Assembly: GCA_963725255.1 (NCBI GenBank)
Contig: CAVRXV010000011.1
Coordinates: forward strand, 163,348 to 227,347
Length of the DNA: 64,000 bases
Source: JAIEPX01 sp963725255
GTDB taxonomy: Bacteria > Pseudomonadota > Gammaproteobacteria > JAIEPX01
Direction: 5' to 3'
Part shown: one piece after another, positions 24,755 to 34,111 of the stretch
Position numbering within the stretch: position 1 is the first letter of the stretch
How the letters are laid out: every line of letters starts with the position of its first letter
Translations under genes and position numbers: made by a program
The notes under the pieces: generated by a model
What the model was told of the DNA's origin: nothing
Database searches by the model: none
What the model saw: only the letters and a program-made list of their open reading frames with translations

Positions 24755-26206
24755 TCAACCCACAGCCCCTTCCAAACTGACTTCCATCAGTTTTTGAGCT
24801 TCAACAGCAAATTCCAGTGGGAGTTCATTAAATACTTGTTTACAAAAACCATTCACAATCAATGAAATTGCATCTTCTTCTCGCAGCCCACGTTGTTGAC
24901 AATAAAAAAGCTGATCTTCTCCAATGCGAGATGTAGAAGCTTCATGCTCAACTTGCGCAGAGCTGTTTTTGACTTCAATATAAGGAAAAGTATGAGCGCC
25001 ACATTTATCACCAATCAACAAAGAATCACATTGTGTATAATTACGCGCATTTTGAGCTGTAGGTGCAACTCGCACTAAACCACGATAAGCATTTTGGCCA
25101 CGTCCAGCCGAAATTCCCTTCGAAATTATAGTGCTTTTTGTATTTTTTCCCATATGAATCATTTTAGTGCCAGTATCTGCTTGTTGATAATGATTCGTCA
25201 ATGCAACAGAATAAAACTCACCAACTGAATCATCTCCTTGCAAAATAACACTGGGATATTTCCAAGTGATTGCAGAACCTGTTTCAATTTGAGTCCATGA
25301 AATTTTTGATCGCGCCCCACGACATGCACCGCGTTTAGTTACAAAATTATAGATACCGCCTTTACCATTTTCATCACCAGGATACCAATTTTGTACCGTT
25401 GAATATTTTATTTGTGCGTCTTCCAGTGCCACTAACTCCACAACAGCAGCATGTAACTGATTTTCGTCACGCATCGGTGCAGTACAACCTTCTAAATAGC
25501 TCACATAGCTACCTTCTTCTGCAATAATTAATGTGCGTTCAAATTGCCCGGTATTTGCCGCATTAATTCGAAAATAAGTGGAGAGCTCCATCGGACAACG
25601 CACACCTTTAGGAATATAGACAAAAGATCCATCACTAAAAACCGCAGAATTTAATGCAGCATAAAAATTATCTCGATAAGGAACTACTGTCCCTAAATAT
25701 TTTTTTACAAGCTCAGGATGATCTCTAGCGGCTTCAGAAAAAGAACAAAAAATTACACCCGCTTTTGCCAATTTTTCTTTAAATGTTGTAGCGACAGAAA
25801 CACTATCAAAAACAGCATCTACGGCCACACCTGCTAAACGAGCTCGTTCATGCAATGGGACCCCAAGTTTTTCGTAAGTTTCAAGTAATTTAGGATCAAC
25901 TTCATCCAAGCTTTTAGGTCTGTCACTATCTGATTTAGGTGCTGAATAATAAGCGATCGATTGAAAATCAATAGTCGGAAATTTTACAAAAGCCCAATCT
26001 GGTGGTGTCATTGTTAACCAATAACGATAAGCCTGTAACCGCCATTCCAACATAAAATCTGGTTCATTTTTTTTCGAAGAGATCAGTCGAATTACCTCTT
26101 CGTTTAAACCCGGCGGAATAGTATCAGAGGCAATATCGGTTATAAAACCATGTTCGTATGATTTTTGTACTGCGGCTACTAATACCGCATTTTTCTCGGT
26201 ACTCAT
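24755..26206 (-). CDS. sufB: SufB, Fe-S scaffold complex subunit
   Basis: A 483-residue protein. GVRCPMELSTYFRIN, EEGSYVSYLEGCTAPMRDEN, SKGISAGRGQNAYRGLV and the end ASTSRIGEDQLFYCQQRG are SufB hallmarks, including conserved Cys and Glu residues for cluster binding. The start ATG at 26206 has GGAGG seven bases upstream and forms an ATGA overlap with the sufR stop, so the longer frame is rejected. Confidence 0.95.
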   Translation of the reverse strand: MSTEKNAVLVAAVQKSYEHGFITDIASDTIPPGLNEEVIRLISSKKNEPDFMLEWRLQAYRYWLTMTPPDWAFVKFPTIDFQSIAYYSAPKSDSDRPKSLDEVDPKLLETYEKLGVPLHERARLAGVAVDAVFDSVSVATTFKEKLAKAGVIFCSFSEAARDHPELVKKYLGTVVPYRDNFYAALNSAVFSDGSFVYIPKGVRCPMELSTYFRINAANTGQFERTLIIAEEGSYVSYLEGCTAPMRDENQLHAAVVELVALEDAQIKYSTVQNWYPGDENGKGGIYNFVTKRGACRGARSKISWTQIETGSAITWKYPSVILQGDDSVGEFYSVALTNHYQQADTGTKMIHMGKNTKSTIISKGISAGRGQNAYRGLVRVAPTAQNARNYTQCDSLLIGDKCGAHTFPYIEVKNSSAQVEHEASTSRIGEDQLFYCQQRGLREEDAISLIVNGFCKQVFNELPLEFAVEAQKLMEVSLEGAVG

Positions 26207-26655
26207 ACCAAAGCCTCCACGCCAATATTTTTCAAAACGGGGTGTTGCATCGGTAAGGGCCTGCACATTTCAGCTAACGTAATTTTATTGAGCACACCCA
26301 ATACAGCTCGATTCACCAATTGCCAATTACTGCGCAAAGCACAAAGCGGCTCATGAGCACAGTGCCCTGTCATAGCACTACATTCAGTCAGCCCAATCGG
26401 GCCATCCAATGCCAAAATAATGTCGACCACTGTGATCTCAGAGGCTGATCGTGCCAATCGATATCCCCCTTTTACCCCTCGCAAGGATTCTACCAACCCA
26501 CCGCCTACCAACAGTTTGAGCACCTTACTAACAGTCGGGAGGGCTACCTTGACCTGCGCAGAAATACCCCGAGCACTTGCATGACCGCTTGTATCTTGAG
26601 CCAAACAGCTCATGACGATAAGGCCGTAATCCGCTAATTTACTGAGTTTGAGCAT
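26203..26655 (-). CDS. sufR: Rrf2-family regulator of the SUF operon
   Basis: A 150-residue Rrf2 protein of the SUF-linked type: a winged helix (LKLSKLADYGLIVMSCLAQD, ALPTVSKVLKLLVGGGLVES, GVKGGYRLAR) and a cluster-binding Cys triplet in ECSAMTGHCAHEPLCALR. By analogy with IscR it senses Fe-S status and represses the operon it heads. The start at 26655 is chosen because GAGG lies six bases upstream. Confidence 0.9.
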   Translation of the reverse strand: MLKLSKLADYGLIVMSCLAQDTSGHASARGISAQVKVALPTVSKVLKLLVGGGLVESLRGVKGGYRLARSASEITVVDIILALDGPIGLTECSAMTGHCAHEPLCALRSNWQLVNRAVLGVLNKITLAEMCRPLPMQHPVLKNIGVEALV

Positions 26656-26684
26656 AACATTCCTCAACTTCTTTAGTTAAGAAT

Positions 26685-26712
26685 ATAGTACCAAATCTGT
26701 ACGATATTGCAA
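26685..26712 (-). promoter_or_regulatory. Promoter of the suf operon
   Basis: On the minus strand TTGCAA (26707-26712), 16 bp, TACTAT (26685-26690). Between them lies the inverted pair gtac-N7-gtac, a possible binding site for the Rrf2 regulator. Confidence 0.4.
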
Positions 26713-26837
26713 CTTTTGATGCCTAATAAACCTAGATTCTGCAGTTGAAATCGTAGAGAGAGACCCTAAGATGCTGAATCTAGGATAATAAGACCCGTCC
26801 CAGTGCAAACTATCCCAAAATGGTTTAACATGAGGGT

Positions 26838-27839
26838 ATGGAACAAAAACCTGTACTTTTTAGCGGAATTCAACCCACCGGCAACTTGATGATCGGTAAC
26901 TATATTGGCGCCATTAAAAATTGGGTTGGTCGCCAAGATGAGCATGACTGCATTTTCGCGTTGGTTGATTTACACGCCATGACTGTTCGTCAAAATCCTG
27001 TAGAATTTCGTACGCGATGTTATGAATTACTTTCGTTGTATATCGCATGCGGTTTGGATCCTAAAAAAAGTTTGATTATTGCACAATCTCATGTCCCAGA
27101 ACACACAGAATTAGCCTGGATTTTAAACTGTTTTACGTTCATGGGCGAATTAAAGCGCATGACACAATTCAAAGATAAATCCAAAAAAAATGCTGATAAT
27201 ATCAATGCCGGTCTTTTTGATTATCCGGTATTAATGGCAGCCGATATTCTTTTATATCGCACTAATCTCGTCCCAGTTGGAGGCGATCAGAAACAACACC
27301 TCGAATTAACACGTGATTTAGCGATTCGCTTCAACAATCTTTATCCTGACACTTTTACTGTACCTGAACCCTATATTCCTAAAAAATCTGCAGGCGGACG
27401 CATAATGGGACTGCAAGATCCTACAGTAAAAATGTCAAAAACCGATACCAACGAACAAAATTATGTTGCGCTATTAGATTCACCCGATGTCATTGTGAAA
27501 AAAATTAAACGCGCAGTTACAGACTCAGGAAGCGAAATCCGAATGGGTGAAGACAAACCCGGCGTCAGTAATTTATTGACACTCCTATCAGCCATCACCG
27601 AGCAACCAATTCACGCTTTAGAACAGCACTACATTGGTAAAGGTTACGGGCAATTCAAACAAGACGTTGCTGATGCGGTGGTTGATTTCCTCAGTCCCAT
27701 CCAAACGCGTTATCAACAAATTAGAGCTGATGAGGCAAAATTGCAGCAACAATTACATGAGGCTGCCTTAAAAGCGCGCAAAATTGCACAAAAAACATTA
27801 AATCGTGTTTACGATGTTCTAGGTTTCATTCCACGATAA
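26838..27839 (+). CDS. trpS: Tryptophanyl-tRNA synthetase
   Basis: A 333-residue class I synthetase. The HIGH-like motif is in GIQPTGNLMIGNYIGAI, the tRNA/ATP-binding KMSKT motif is in DPTVKMSKTD, and LPVGGDQ-like LVPVGGDQKQHLEL is the TrpRS dimer/active-site signature. It charges tRNA-Trp. GAGGGT is immediately before the start. It is transcribed divergently from the suf operon. Confidence 0.96.
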   Translation: MEQKPVLFSGIQPTGNLMIGNYIGAIKNWVGRQDEHDCIFALVDLHAMTVRQNPVEFRTRCYELLSLYIACGLDPKKSLIIAQSHVPEHTELAWILNCFTFMGELKRMTQFKDKSKKNADNINAGLFDYPVLMAADILLYRTNLVPVGGDQKQHLELTRDLAIRFNNLYPDTFTVPEPYIPKKSAGGRIMGLQDPTVKMSKTDTNEQNYVALLDSPDVIVKKIKRAVTDSGSEIRMGEDKPGVSNLLTLLSAITEQPIHALEQHYIGKGYGQFKQDVADAVVDFLSPIQTRYQQIRADEAKLQQQLHEAALKARKIAQKTLNRVYDVLGFIPR

Positions 27840-27851
27840 ATCACAAATCAG

Positions 27852-27873
27852 CATCTCCCGGTTAAGGATTTTC
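27852..27873. repeat. Partial copy of the ccggga dispersed repeat
   Basis: catctcccggttaaggatttt repeats the left end of the 340-426 element with one deletion; the remainder diverges. It sits just after trpS, and ggttaagg-N5-ccttagcc can form a short hairpin. Confidence 0.4.
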
Positions 27874-27972
27874 CTTAGCCTGGAATTGCCATCTCAATTT
27901 TATTTCGCATGTCGCGTGACAACAATTAAAATACTATGTAAACTCGATGGGTTTGCCAAGGGACTACACGGT

Positions 27973-29418
27973 ATGGAAAGGACTTATCTATTTTACGACA
28001 TTGAGACTACGGGTCTAAACAAAGCCTTCGATCAGGTTTTGCAGTTCGCTGCTATCCGCACTGATAAAGCTCTCAATGAAATTGAGCGTCATCACTTTCA
28101 CGTTCGATTAAATCCTGATGTTGTACCTAGTCCTCACGCCATCATAATCCATGGACTATCATTAGGAGATCTTAACCATGGCATCAGTGAAGCGGAAGCA
28201 ATAACAAAAATTCACGATCTCATGAACACTCCCGGAACTATTAGCCTCGGTTATAATACATTGGGATTTGACGACGAATTCTTACGATTTTCTTTTTATC
28301 GCAATTTATTACCCCCCTATAATCATCAATATGCTAACCAATGTGGGCGCATGGATATTTATCCTATCGCTACTCTTTATTTTTTATTCAATAATCAATC
28401 GATACAGTGGCCTTGCATTAACGGAGTCCCCACTCTAAAACTCGAACACATCAATGCTGCAAATAATTTTGTGGCTGGCCCTGCTCACGATGCAATGGTC
28501 GATGTCTGCGCCACTGTAGAAATTGCCAAACATTTTAAAGCGGATTCGGAAATATGGGATTATGTTATTGGTTATTTTGACAAAGAAACAGACTCAACAA
28601 GAATGGGAAAGCTACCTGTAGTTTTTAATATTCAGCAACAAAGTTTCAGAGCAGGCATTTTAATTGATGGGATTTTTGGAGCAAAACAATATTATCAGTC
28701 CTATGTAATTTCCCTAGGACGTCATAATCATTACAAAAATCAAACACTGTGGCTGCGTTTAGATCATCTAAATTTCTCTGATCTCACAAACGAAGAAATT
28801 AAAGAACAAACGTGGGTAATCAATAAAAAACCCGGAGAAAATGGCATTTTACTTCCACCATCAGAACGATTTACACGCTATCTCACTCCAGAAAGACTCG
28901 AACAAATTTCAAAAAACCGTCAATTTTTAATTGAACATCCCGATTTGATGCTCGAACTTGCACGCAATCATCGTGACTACACCCATCCAAAAATCCCTAA
29001 TCTAGATGAAAGTGCCGCCTTATATCAAAATGGATTTTTACTTCCTCACGAAATACAATTATGCACTGAATTTCGTGCGCGCGATATTGATGGAAAAATT
29101 GCACTGCTCAATGATTTTCATAATCCGTGCTTACAATCATTGGCGATACGTTATATTGGACGTCTGCATCCTGAAAAATTACCTCCTCAGTATCAGCGAA
29201 TTTACGGCGAATATCTAGCCAAAGTGAATCCACAAGACCCCGAAGAAGCCATGATTGATTATCGTAGGCAACATCGACTGACACCTCACAATGCGCTTCT
29301 AGAAATTAGTGCCATTCAATCCGATTCTGAATTAACTGCAAGACAACAAGAATTATTATTAAGCCTGAAAAATTATATTGTTAACCAATTTAATATTCAG
29401 TCTGCAATTCCAACGTAG
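27973..29418 (+). CDS. sbcB: Exodeoxyribonuclease I
   Basis: A 481-residue protein matching ExoI length. The DnaQ-fold motifs are FYDIETTGLNKAFDQVLQFA (DxE), GYNTLGFDDEFLRFSFYRNL (Asp) and GPAHDAMVDVCAT (His/Asp). The SH3-like and C-terminal helical domains follow. It degrades single-stranded DNA 3'-5' and suppresses some recombination routes. The start at 27973 (MERTYLFYDIETTG) agrees with the family; AAGGGA is nine bases upstream. The TAG stop is the first base triplet of a palindromic repeat. Confidence 0.94.
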   Translation: MERTYLFYDIETTGLNKAFDQVLQFAAIRTDKALNEIERHHFHVRLNPDVVPSPHAIIIHGLSLGDLNHGISEAEAITKIHDLMNTPGTISLGYNTLGFDDEFLRFSFYRNLLPPYNHQYANQCGRMDIYPIATLYFLFNNQSIQWPCINGVPTLKLEHINAANNFVAGPAHDAMVDVCATVEIAKHFKADSEIWDYVIGYFDKETDSTRMGKLPVVFNIQQQSFRAGILIDGIFGAKQYYQSYVISLGRHNHYKNQTLWLRLDHLNFSDLTNEEIKEQTWVINKKPGENGILLPPSERFTRYLTPERLEQISKNRQFLIEHPDLMLELARNHRDYTHPKIPNLDESAALYQNGFLLPHEIQLCTEFRARDIDGKIALLNDFHNPCLQSLAIRYIGRLHPEKLPPQYQRIYGEYLAKVNPQDPEEAMIDYRRQHRLTPHNALLEISAIQSDSELTARQQELLLSLKNYIVNQFNIQSAIPT

Positions 29419-29487
29419 GGGTCAAATCTCCATTTGCCCATTTGCCTAGACAAAAGTGCCAAATAGGCAAATGGAGATTTGACCCCT
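29417..29487. repeat. Palindromic repeat family, copy D (22-bp arms)
   Basis: Arms 29417-29438 and 29466-29487 are perfectly complementary with outer box aggggtcaaatct. The left end overlaps the sbcB stop codon. The element lies between convergent genes and may stop transcription from both sides. Confidence 0.75.
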
Positions 29488-29500
29488 TAAATATATTTAA

Positions 29501-30172
29501 TTATTGAGGAAAACAAATAGCGCTGAAATCAAGGCCTTTTTTACGTATTCCATCAATTATTATTGGCAAAGCGTTCACAGTGTTTTTACGATTTGAATAG
29601 CCGTCATGTAATAGAATCACCTGACCAGTATGAGCATTATCGATAACTCGTTGAGCTATTTTAGCATCACTTAATTTTTGTTGATCTAAAGAATTAAATC
29701 CATTGGGCACTAGCAGTAATTGATGAGCGGATGCATAGTCTTCGACATGTTTATTCATCACCCCATAAGGTGGCCGCAAACAAACAGGTGATTTACCAAT
29801 GAGTCTCTGAACAAGATCCCGTGAACCAACAACTTCATGATTCAGCTCCGAGGCATTTAATCGAGTCAACTTTGGATGAGTCATTGCATGAAGCCCTACC
29901 GCATGCCCTTCCGCTACCATGCGATCAAGTATTTGTGGAAATTGTTTTGCTAACGGACCTACTACAAAAAAAGTCGCCTTAATATTATTTTTTTTCAGAA
30001 TATCTAAAATTTGAGGAGTATAAATCGGTGATGGTCCATCATCAAACGTTAAAGCAACAGTGCCAGGCTGTGCCACCGTCTGCACTATGGATAAATTATT
30101 TGCAAAACTGGGTACACAACAAAACATTAACAACATAGACAACAACATGCTTGTTGGTTTAAGACGGCTCAT
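29501..30172 (-). CDS. Secreted polysaccharide deacetylase (NodB domain)
   Basis: A 223-residue protein with a signal peptide (MSRLKPTSMLLSMLLMFCCV, probable cleavage after PSFA). The NodB motifs are TFDDGPS (Asp-Asp), HAMTHPKLT (zinc His pair), RPPYGVMN and LLHDGY. It removes acetyl groups from an N-acetylated glycan such as peptidoglycan or chitin-like polymer in the periplasm or outside the cell. The ATG at 30172 has GGGAG six bases upstream. Confidence 0.9.
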   Translation of the reverse strand: MSRLKPTSMLLSMLLMFCCVPSFANNLSIVQTVAQPGTVALTFDDGPSPIYTPQILDILKKNNIKATFFVVGPLAKQFPQILDRMVAEGHAVGLHAMTHPKLTRLNASELNHEVVGSRDLVQRLIGKSPVCLRPPYGVMNKHVEDYASAHQLLLVPNGFNSLDQQKLSDAKIAQRVIDNAHTGQVILLHDGYSNRKNTVNALPIIIDGIRKKGLDFSAICFPQ

Positions 30173-30271
30173 AAGCAACTCCCTGGTTTAGTGCTCTATT
30201 ATACCTAATTCTGGATTTTGAGCTATAATTAAAAGTAGGTGAAATGCACCTTAAAAGTAGGGAGGTTTACT

Positions 30272-30532
30272 ATGCGTAGAGTCCTTTTCTTGATTACAGG
30301 TATTTTACTTGCAATGTCACTGTGCACAGTTGCTGACGCCAGAGTGCATGCGACTATTCGTGTCTGGGGTGGGCCACCCGTGTATTATAACACGTATTAT
30401 TACCCTAGTTATCCATCCTATTATTATCCGAATCAATATGGTTATCCGTATTGGAATGGTAATGGGTACTACTATTATCCACGGCATAGGTACCATGGTT
30501 TTCGTCATCACGGACATCATGGACATTGGTAA
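30272..30532 (+). CDS. Small secreted Tyr/His-rich protein, 86 aa
   Basis: MRRVLFLITGILLAMSLCTV is a signal peptide, probably cleaved after ADA. The mature part is almost entirely Tyr, Pro, Gly, Asn and His, ending in a His cluster (HHGHHGHW) that could bind metal. A strong AGGGAGG is six bases before the ATG. Similar short Tyr/Gly-rich periplasmic peptides occur in many gammaproteobacteria without known function. Confidence 0.65.
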   Translation: MRRVLFLITGILLAMSLCTVADARVHATIRVWGGPPVYYNTYYYPSYPSYYYPNQYGYPYWNGNGYYYYPRHRYHGFRHHGHHGHW

Positions 30533-30557
30533 ATACTAAAGTTGACTGGTTGAAAGC

Positions 30558-30622
30558 TTAGGGGCTCAGGCCCTCAGAAATGACAATTTATAGGCTTGTC
30601 ATATATGAAGACCTGACCCCTA
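30558..30622. repeat. Palindromic repeat family, copy E (degenerate)
   Basis: ttaggggctcagg at the left and cctgacccctaa at the right pair with one bulge; inside, tgacaa and ttgtca form a second stem. It resembles the ggggtca family but is decayed. Confidence 0.5.
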
Positions 30623-30673
30623 AAATTATGGTAAAATGAAAAGATACAATCAAAGAAAACACAGGAATATACA

Positions 30674-33600
30674 ATGGCAACCAACCAATTTTCATTATTA
30701 AAAACGCGACGATTCTTACCTTTGTTTATCACCCAGTTTCTGGGTGCATTTAATGATAATATTTTTAAAAATGCAATGGTGATTCTTATTACGTATCAAA
30801 TTGCCGAAGCCGCCGGTTTGAATGCTCAAATGATGGTCACAGCGGCAGCAGGAATATTTATTTTACCATTCTTCTTATTTTCTGCCACAGCGGGCCAATT
30901 GGCTGATAAAATTGAAAAATCAAAATTAATTCAAATCGTAAAATTTATTGAAATTATTGTGATGTTATTTGCGGCAATTTCACTGTATTCACACAGCGTA
31001 ACATTATTAATGTCCGTATTGTTTCTTCTCGGAATCCAAGCTGCATTTTTTGGCCCCGTTAAATATGCCATATTACCAGTGCAATTAAAAGAAGATGAAT
31101 TAATCGCAGGTAACGGCTTAATCGAAGCAGGAACTTTTATCTCGATTTTGCTGGGTACAATTTTAGGCGGAATTTTGATTCTAACTTCGATAGGAGTATA
31201 TCTCATTTCTGCTATTGTGATTCTTGTTGCCATCAGTGGTTTTATTTCGAGTATTTATATTCCTAAAACGGTTCCTACAAACAGTAAGCTTCGAATCAAT
31301 TATAACTTTATCAGCGAAACAATCCGGGTTTTGCGATACTCAAGAACACGATGGGATATTTCATTAGCCATCTTAGGTATTTCATGGTTTTGGTTGTTAG
31401 GTGCGGTTTTTTTATCTGAATTCCCTGTATTCGCCAAAGATAGTTTGCATTCAGATGAACATGTCGTAACGTGGTTTATTGCGATCTTTTCAGTCGGTAT
31501 TGCTATTGGGTCAATGCTCTGTAATCGCATTTTGAAAGGAAAAGTGAACGCAACGTACGTGCCAGTTAGTATTATAGGAATGAGTATTTTCGCTATCGAC
31601 ATGTATTTTGCTGCAAATCACGTAAGTGCTTTTTCACCGAATGAGCTGATGAGTGTTGGAGAATTTTTACAATCCTTTACTGGTTGGCGCATTTCGATCG
31701 ATTTATTATTTCTGACAATCTGTGGCGGGCTTTATACCGTTCCACTCTACGCAATTTTGCAAGAACGCAGCAATCCTGAGCATCGAGCACGTATTATAGC
31801 TAGCAATAATGTGATGAATTCTTTTTTTATGGTCATTGCTGCGATTGGTACTGCCATCATGTTGAAACTGCATTTCACCGTAAATGAGGTGTTTTTGACA
31901 GTCGCCCTTCTTAATTCACTCGTTGCTATTTATATATGTAAATTATTGCCGGATCTTTTGCTCAAAGCAATATTACGCTTAATTTTGACAGCTGTTTACC
32001 GTGTAAACGTGATTGGTTTAGAAAATTACTACGCTGCAGGCAAGCGAGTCGTGATTATTGCTAATCATACTTCGTTTCTTGACGCTGCACTTTTCGCTGC
32101 ATTTCTACCTGATAAATGCACTTTTGCAGTGGATACCATGACGGCAAAAAAATGGTGGGTAAAATTCTTTTTGAGGTTAGTCGATGCATATCCTGTCGAT
32201 CCAACAAACCCAATGGCTATTAAATCGTTGATCGAGGTAGTACGCGCAGACAAAAAATGTGTCATTTTCCCAGAAGGCAGAATTACTGTCACTGGTGCAC
32301 TCATGAAGATTCACGAAGGACCTGGATTGATTGCCGATAAATCTGATGCGATGTTACTGCCAATTTGCATTCAAGGCGCACAATCTACGCCATTTTCTCG
32401 AATGAAAGGCAAAATGCCAATCCGCTTTGCCCCCAAGATTACGATATCAATTTTTCCTCCACAAAAACTTGATATCCCTGCAGAAATAAAAGGTCGAAAG
32501 AGACGGCAAAAAATTGGTTTGCAGCTTTATGATATATTGACTAATATCGTCTTCGAAAGTTGTGACTACGAGAAAACATTATTTAATTCTTTGATTGAAG
32601 CAAAAAATATTCACGGTAAAAATTATAAAATTGTTTCGGACGTGGAGACGCAGCCTGTTACTTATCAGCAGCTCATTCTACGCAGTTTTATTTTAGCTCA
32701 ATTGCTTAGGCATGATTCAACAACGGGTGAATATATAGGATTGTTGTTACCGAATGTAGTCAGTACACCTGTTACATTTTTTGCTCTGCAAGCCTGTCAT
32801 CGAGTTCCTGCAATGCTCAATTTTTCAGCAGGGGCAAAGAACGTTCTATTGGCTTGTCAAACCGCGAAAATTAAAATAGTTTACACATCGAAAAAATTTG
32901 TTGAGCAAGCAAAACTGCACGATATAGTTGAAGCATTACTCAATGCGAATATCAAAATTATCTATCTTGAAGATCTCCGCGCACAAATAAATTGGCGAGC
33001 CAAATTAACAGGTAAATTAATGTCTTGTTTTCCTTCGTTGGCTTATCGTTATATTAATCGCAGCACTGGTGTCATGATTGCTGATACTCCAGCCGTAATA
33101 TTATTCACCTCGGGTTCTGAAGGCACGCCTAAAGGTGTTATTTTATCGCACAAAAATCTACAAGCGAATCGTTTTCAGTTAACTGCCTGCGTCGATTTTA
33201 CCGAATTAGATAAAATTTTTAATGCCCTGCCTGTATTCCATGCATTTGGTTTGACTGGAGGAATGTTGTTGCCTATTCTGTCTGGAATAGAAGTATTCTT
33301 ATATCCCTCACCACTGCATTATCGTATAGTTCCGCAATTAGTTTACGGTTTAAATTCAACGATTTTATTTGGTACAGATACCTTTTTATCTGGCTATGCC
33401 AAGCATGCGAACCCCTATGATTTTTACAGTATCCGTTATGTTTTTTCAGGTGCAGAAAAATTACGCATGGAAACACTGACCACCTGGACACATAAATTTG
33501 GTGTAAGAATTTTTGATGGTTACGGCGCTACCGAAACATCACCTGTGCTTGCTACCAACACACCCATGCAATGTCGCACAGGCACAGTCGGCAGATTGTT

Positions 33601-34111
33601 GCCAGGAATTCATTACACCCTCAAAGCGGTTCCTGGAATTGAAACCGGCGGCCTCTTGAGCGTTTCTGGCCCGAATGTAATGAAAGGATATTTACTCTCA
33701 GATAATCCCGGTGTCATTGTTCCACTCATTGAGGGTAGCTACGACACCGGCGATATCGTATCTATCGATAATGAAGGTTTTTTATCCATTCAAGGACGTG
33801 TAAAACGTTTTGCAAAAATTGCTGGCGAGATGGTATCACTGCCCATGGTCGAAGAGTATGTCAATGCATTATGGCCGGAATTTCAACACGCTGTGGTCAA
33901 TATGCCCGACAGCAAAAAAGGTGAGCAACTTTGGTTGATGACAACATCCCCAAATGCTACCCGTGAAGAATTGGTGAAGTATGCTAGAGATCAAAAAATT
34001 AACGAATTAAGCATCCCAAGGAACATCACTATCGTGAATGATATCCCCTTGCTCGGTTCAGGGAAAATCGATTACACGCGAGTTAAAGAACTGTTATCAA
34101 CAATCGGCTAG
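30674..34111 (+). CDS. aas: LplT-Aas fusion: lysophospholipid flippase, acyltransferase and acyl-ACP synthetase
   Basis: A 1145-residue three-domain protein. Residues 1-415 are an MFS transporter of the LplT type (RRFLPLFITQFLGAFNDN, FFLFSATAGQLADKIEKS). Residues about 430-630 are a PlsC acyltransferase (NHTSFLDAALF and FPEGRIT). Residues 640-1145 are an AMP-forming ligase (FTSGSEGTPKGVILSH, FDGYGATETSP, YDTGDIV). In E. coli lplT and aas are adjacent genes that flip lysophosphatidylethanolamine inward and re-acylate it; here one chain does all steps. It lies alone; a second LplT-like gene is at 40140. Confidence 0.92.
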   Translation: MATNQFSLLKTRRFLPLFITQFLGAFNDNIFKNAMVILITYQIAEAAGLNAQMMVTAAAGIFILPFFLFSATAGQLADKIEKSKLIQIVKFIEIIVMLFAAISLYSHSVTLLMSVLFLLGIQAAFFGPVKYAILPVQLKEDELIAGNGLIEAGTFISILLGTILGGILILTSIGVYLISAIVILVAISGFISSIYIPKTVPTNSKLRINYNFISETIRVLRYSRTRWDISLAILGISWFWLLGAVFLSEFPVFAKDSLHSDEHVVTWFIAIFSVGIAIGSMLCNRILKGKVNATYVPVSIIGMSIFAIDMYFAANHVSAFSPNELMSVGEFLQSFTGWRISIDLLFLTICGGLYTVPLYAILQERSNPEHRARIIASNNVMNSFFMVIAAIGTAIMLKLHFTVNEVFLTVALLNSLVAIYICKLLPDLLLKAILRLILTAVYRVNVIGLENYYAAGKRVVIIANHTSFLDAALFAAFLPDKCTFAVDTMTAKKWWVKFFLRLVDAYPVDPTNPMAIKSLIEVVRADKKCVIFPEGRITVTGALMKIHEGPGLIADKSDAMLLPICIQGAQSTPFSRMKGKMPIRFAPKITISIFPPQKLDIPAEIKGRKRRQKIGLQLYDILTNIVFESCDYEKTLFNSLIEAKNIHGKNYKIVSDVETQPVTYQQLILRSFILAQLLRHDSTTGEYIGLLLPNVVSTPVTFFALQACHRVPAMLNFSAGAKNVLLACQTAKIKIVYTSKKFVEQAKLHDIVEALLNANIKIIYLEDLRAQINWRAKLTGKLMSCFPSLAYRYINRSTGVMIADTPAVILFTSGSEGTPKGVILSHKNLQANRFQLTACVDFTELDKIFNALPVFHAFGLTGGMLLPILSGIEVFLYPSPLHYRIVPQLVYGLNSTILFGTDTFLSGYAKHANPYDFYSIRYVFSGAEKLRMETLTTWTHKFGVRIFDGYGATETSPVLATNTPMQCRTGTVGRLLPGIHYTLKAVPGIETGGLLSVSGPNVMKGYLLSDNPGVIVPLIEGSYDTGDIVSIDNEGFLSIQGRVKRFAKIAGEMVSLPMVEEYVNALWPEFQHAVVNMPDSKKGEQLWLMTTSPNATREELVKYARDQKINELSIPRNITIVNDIPLLGSGKIDYTRVKELLSTIG

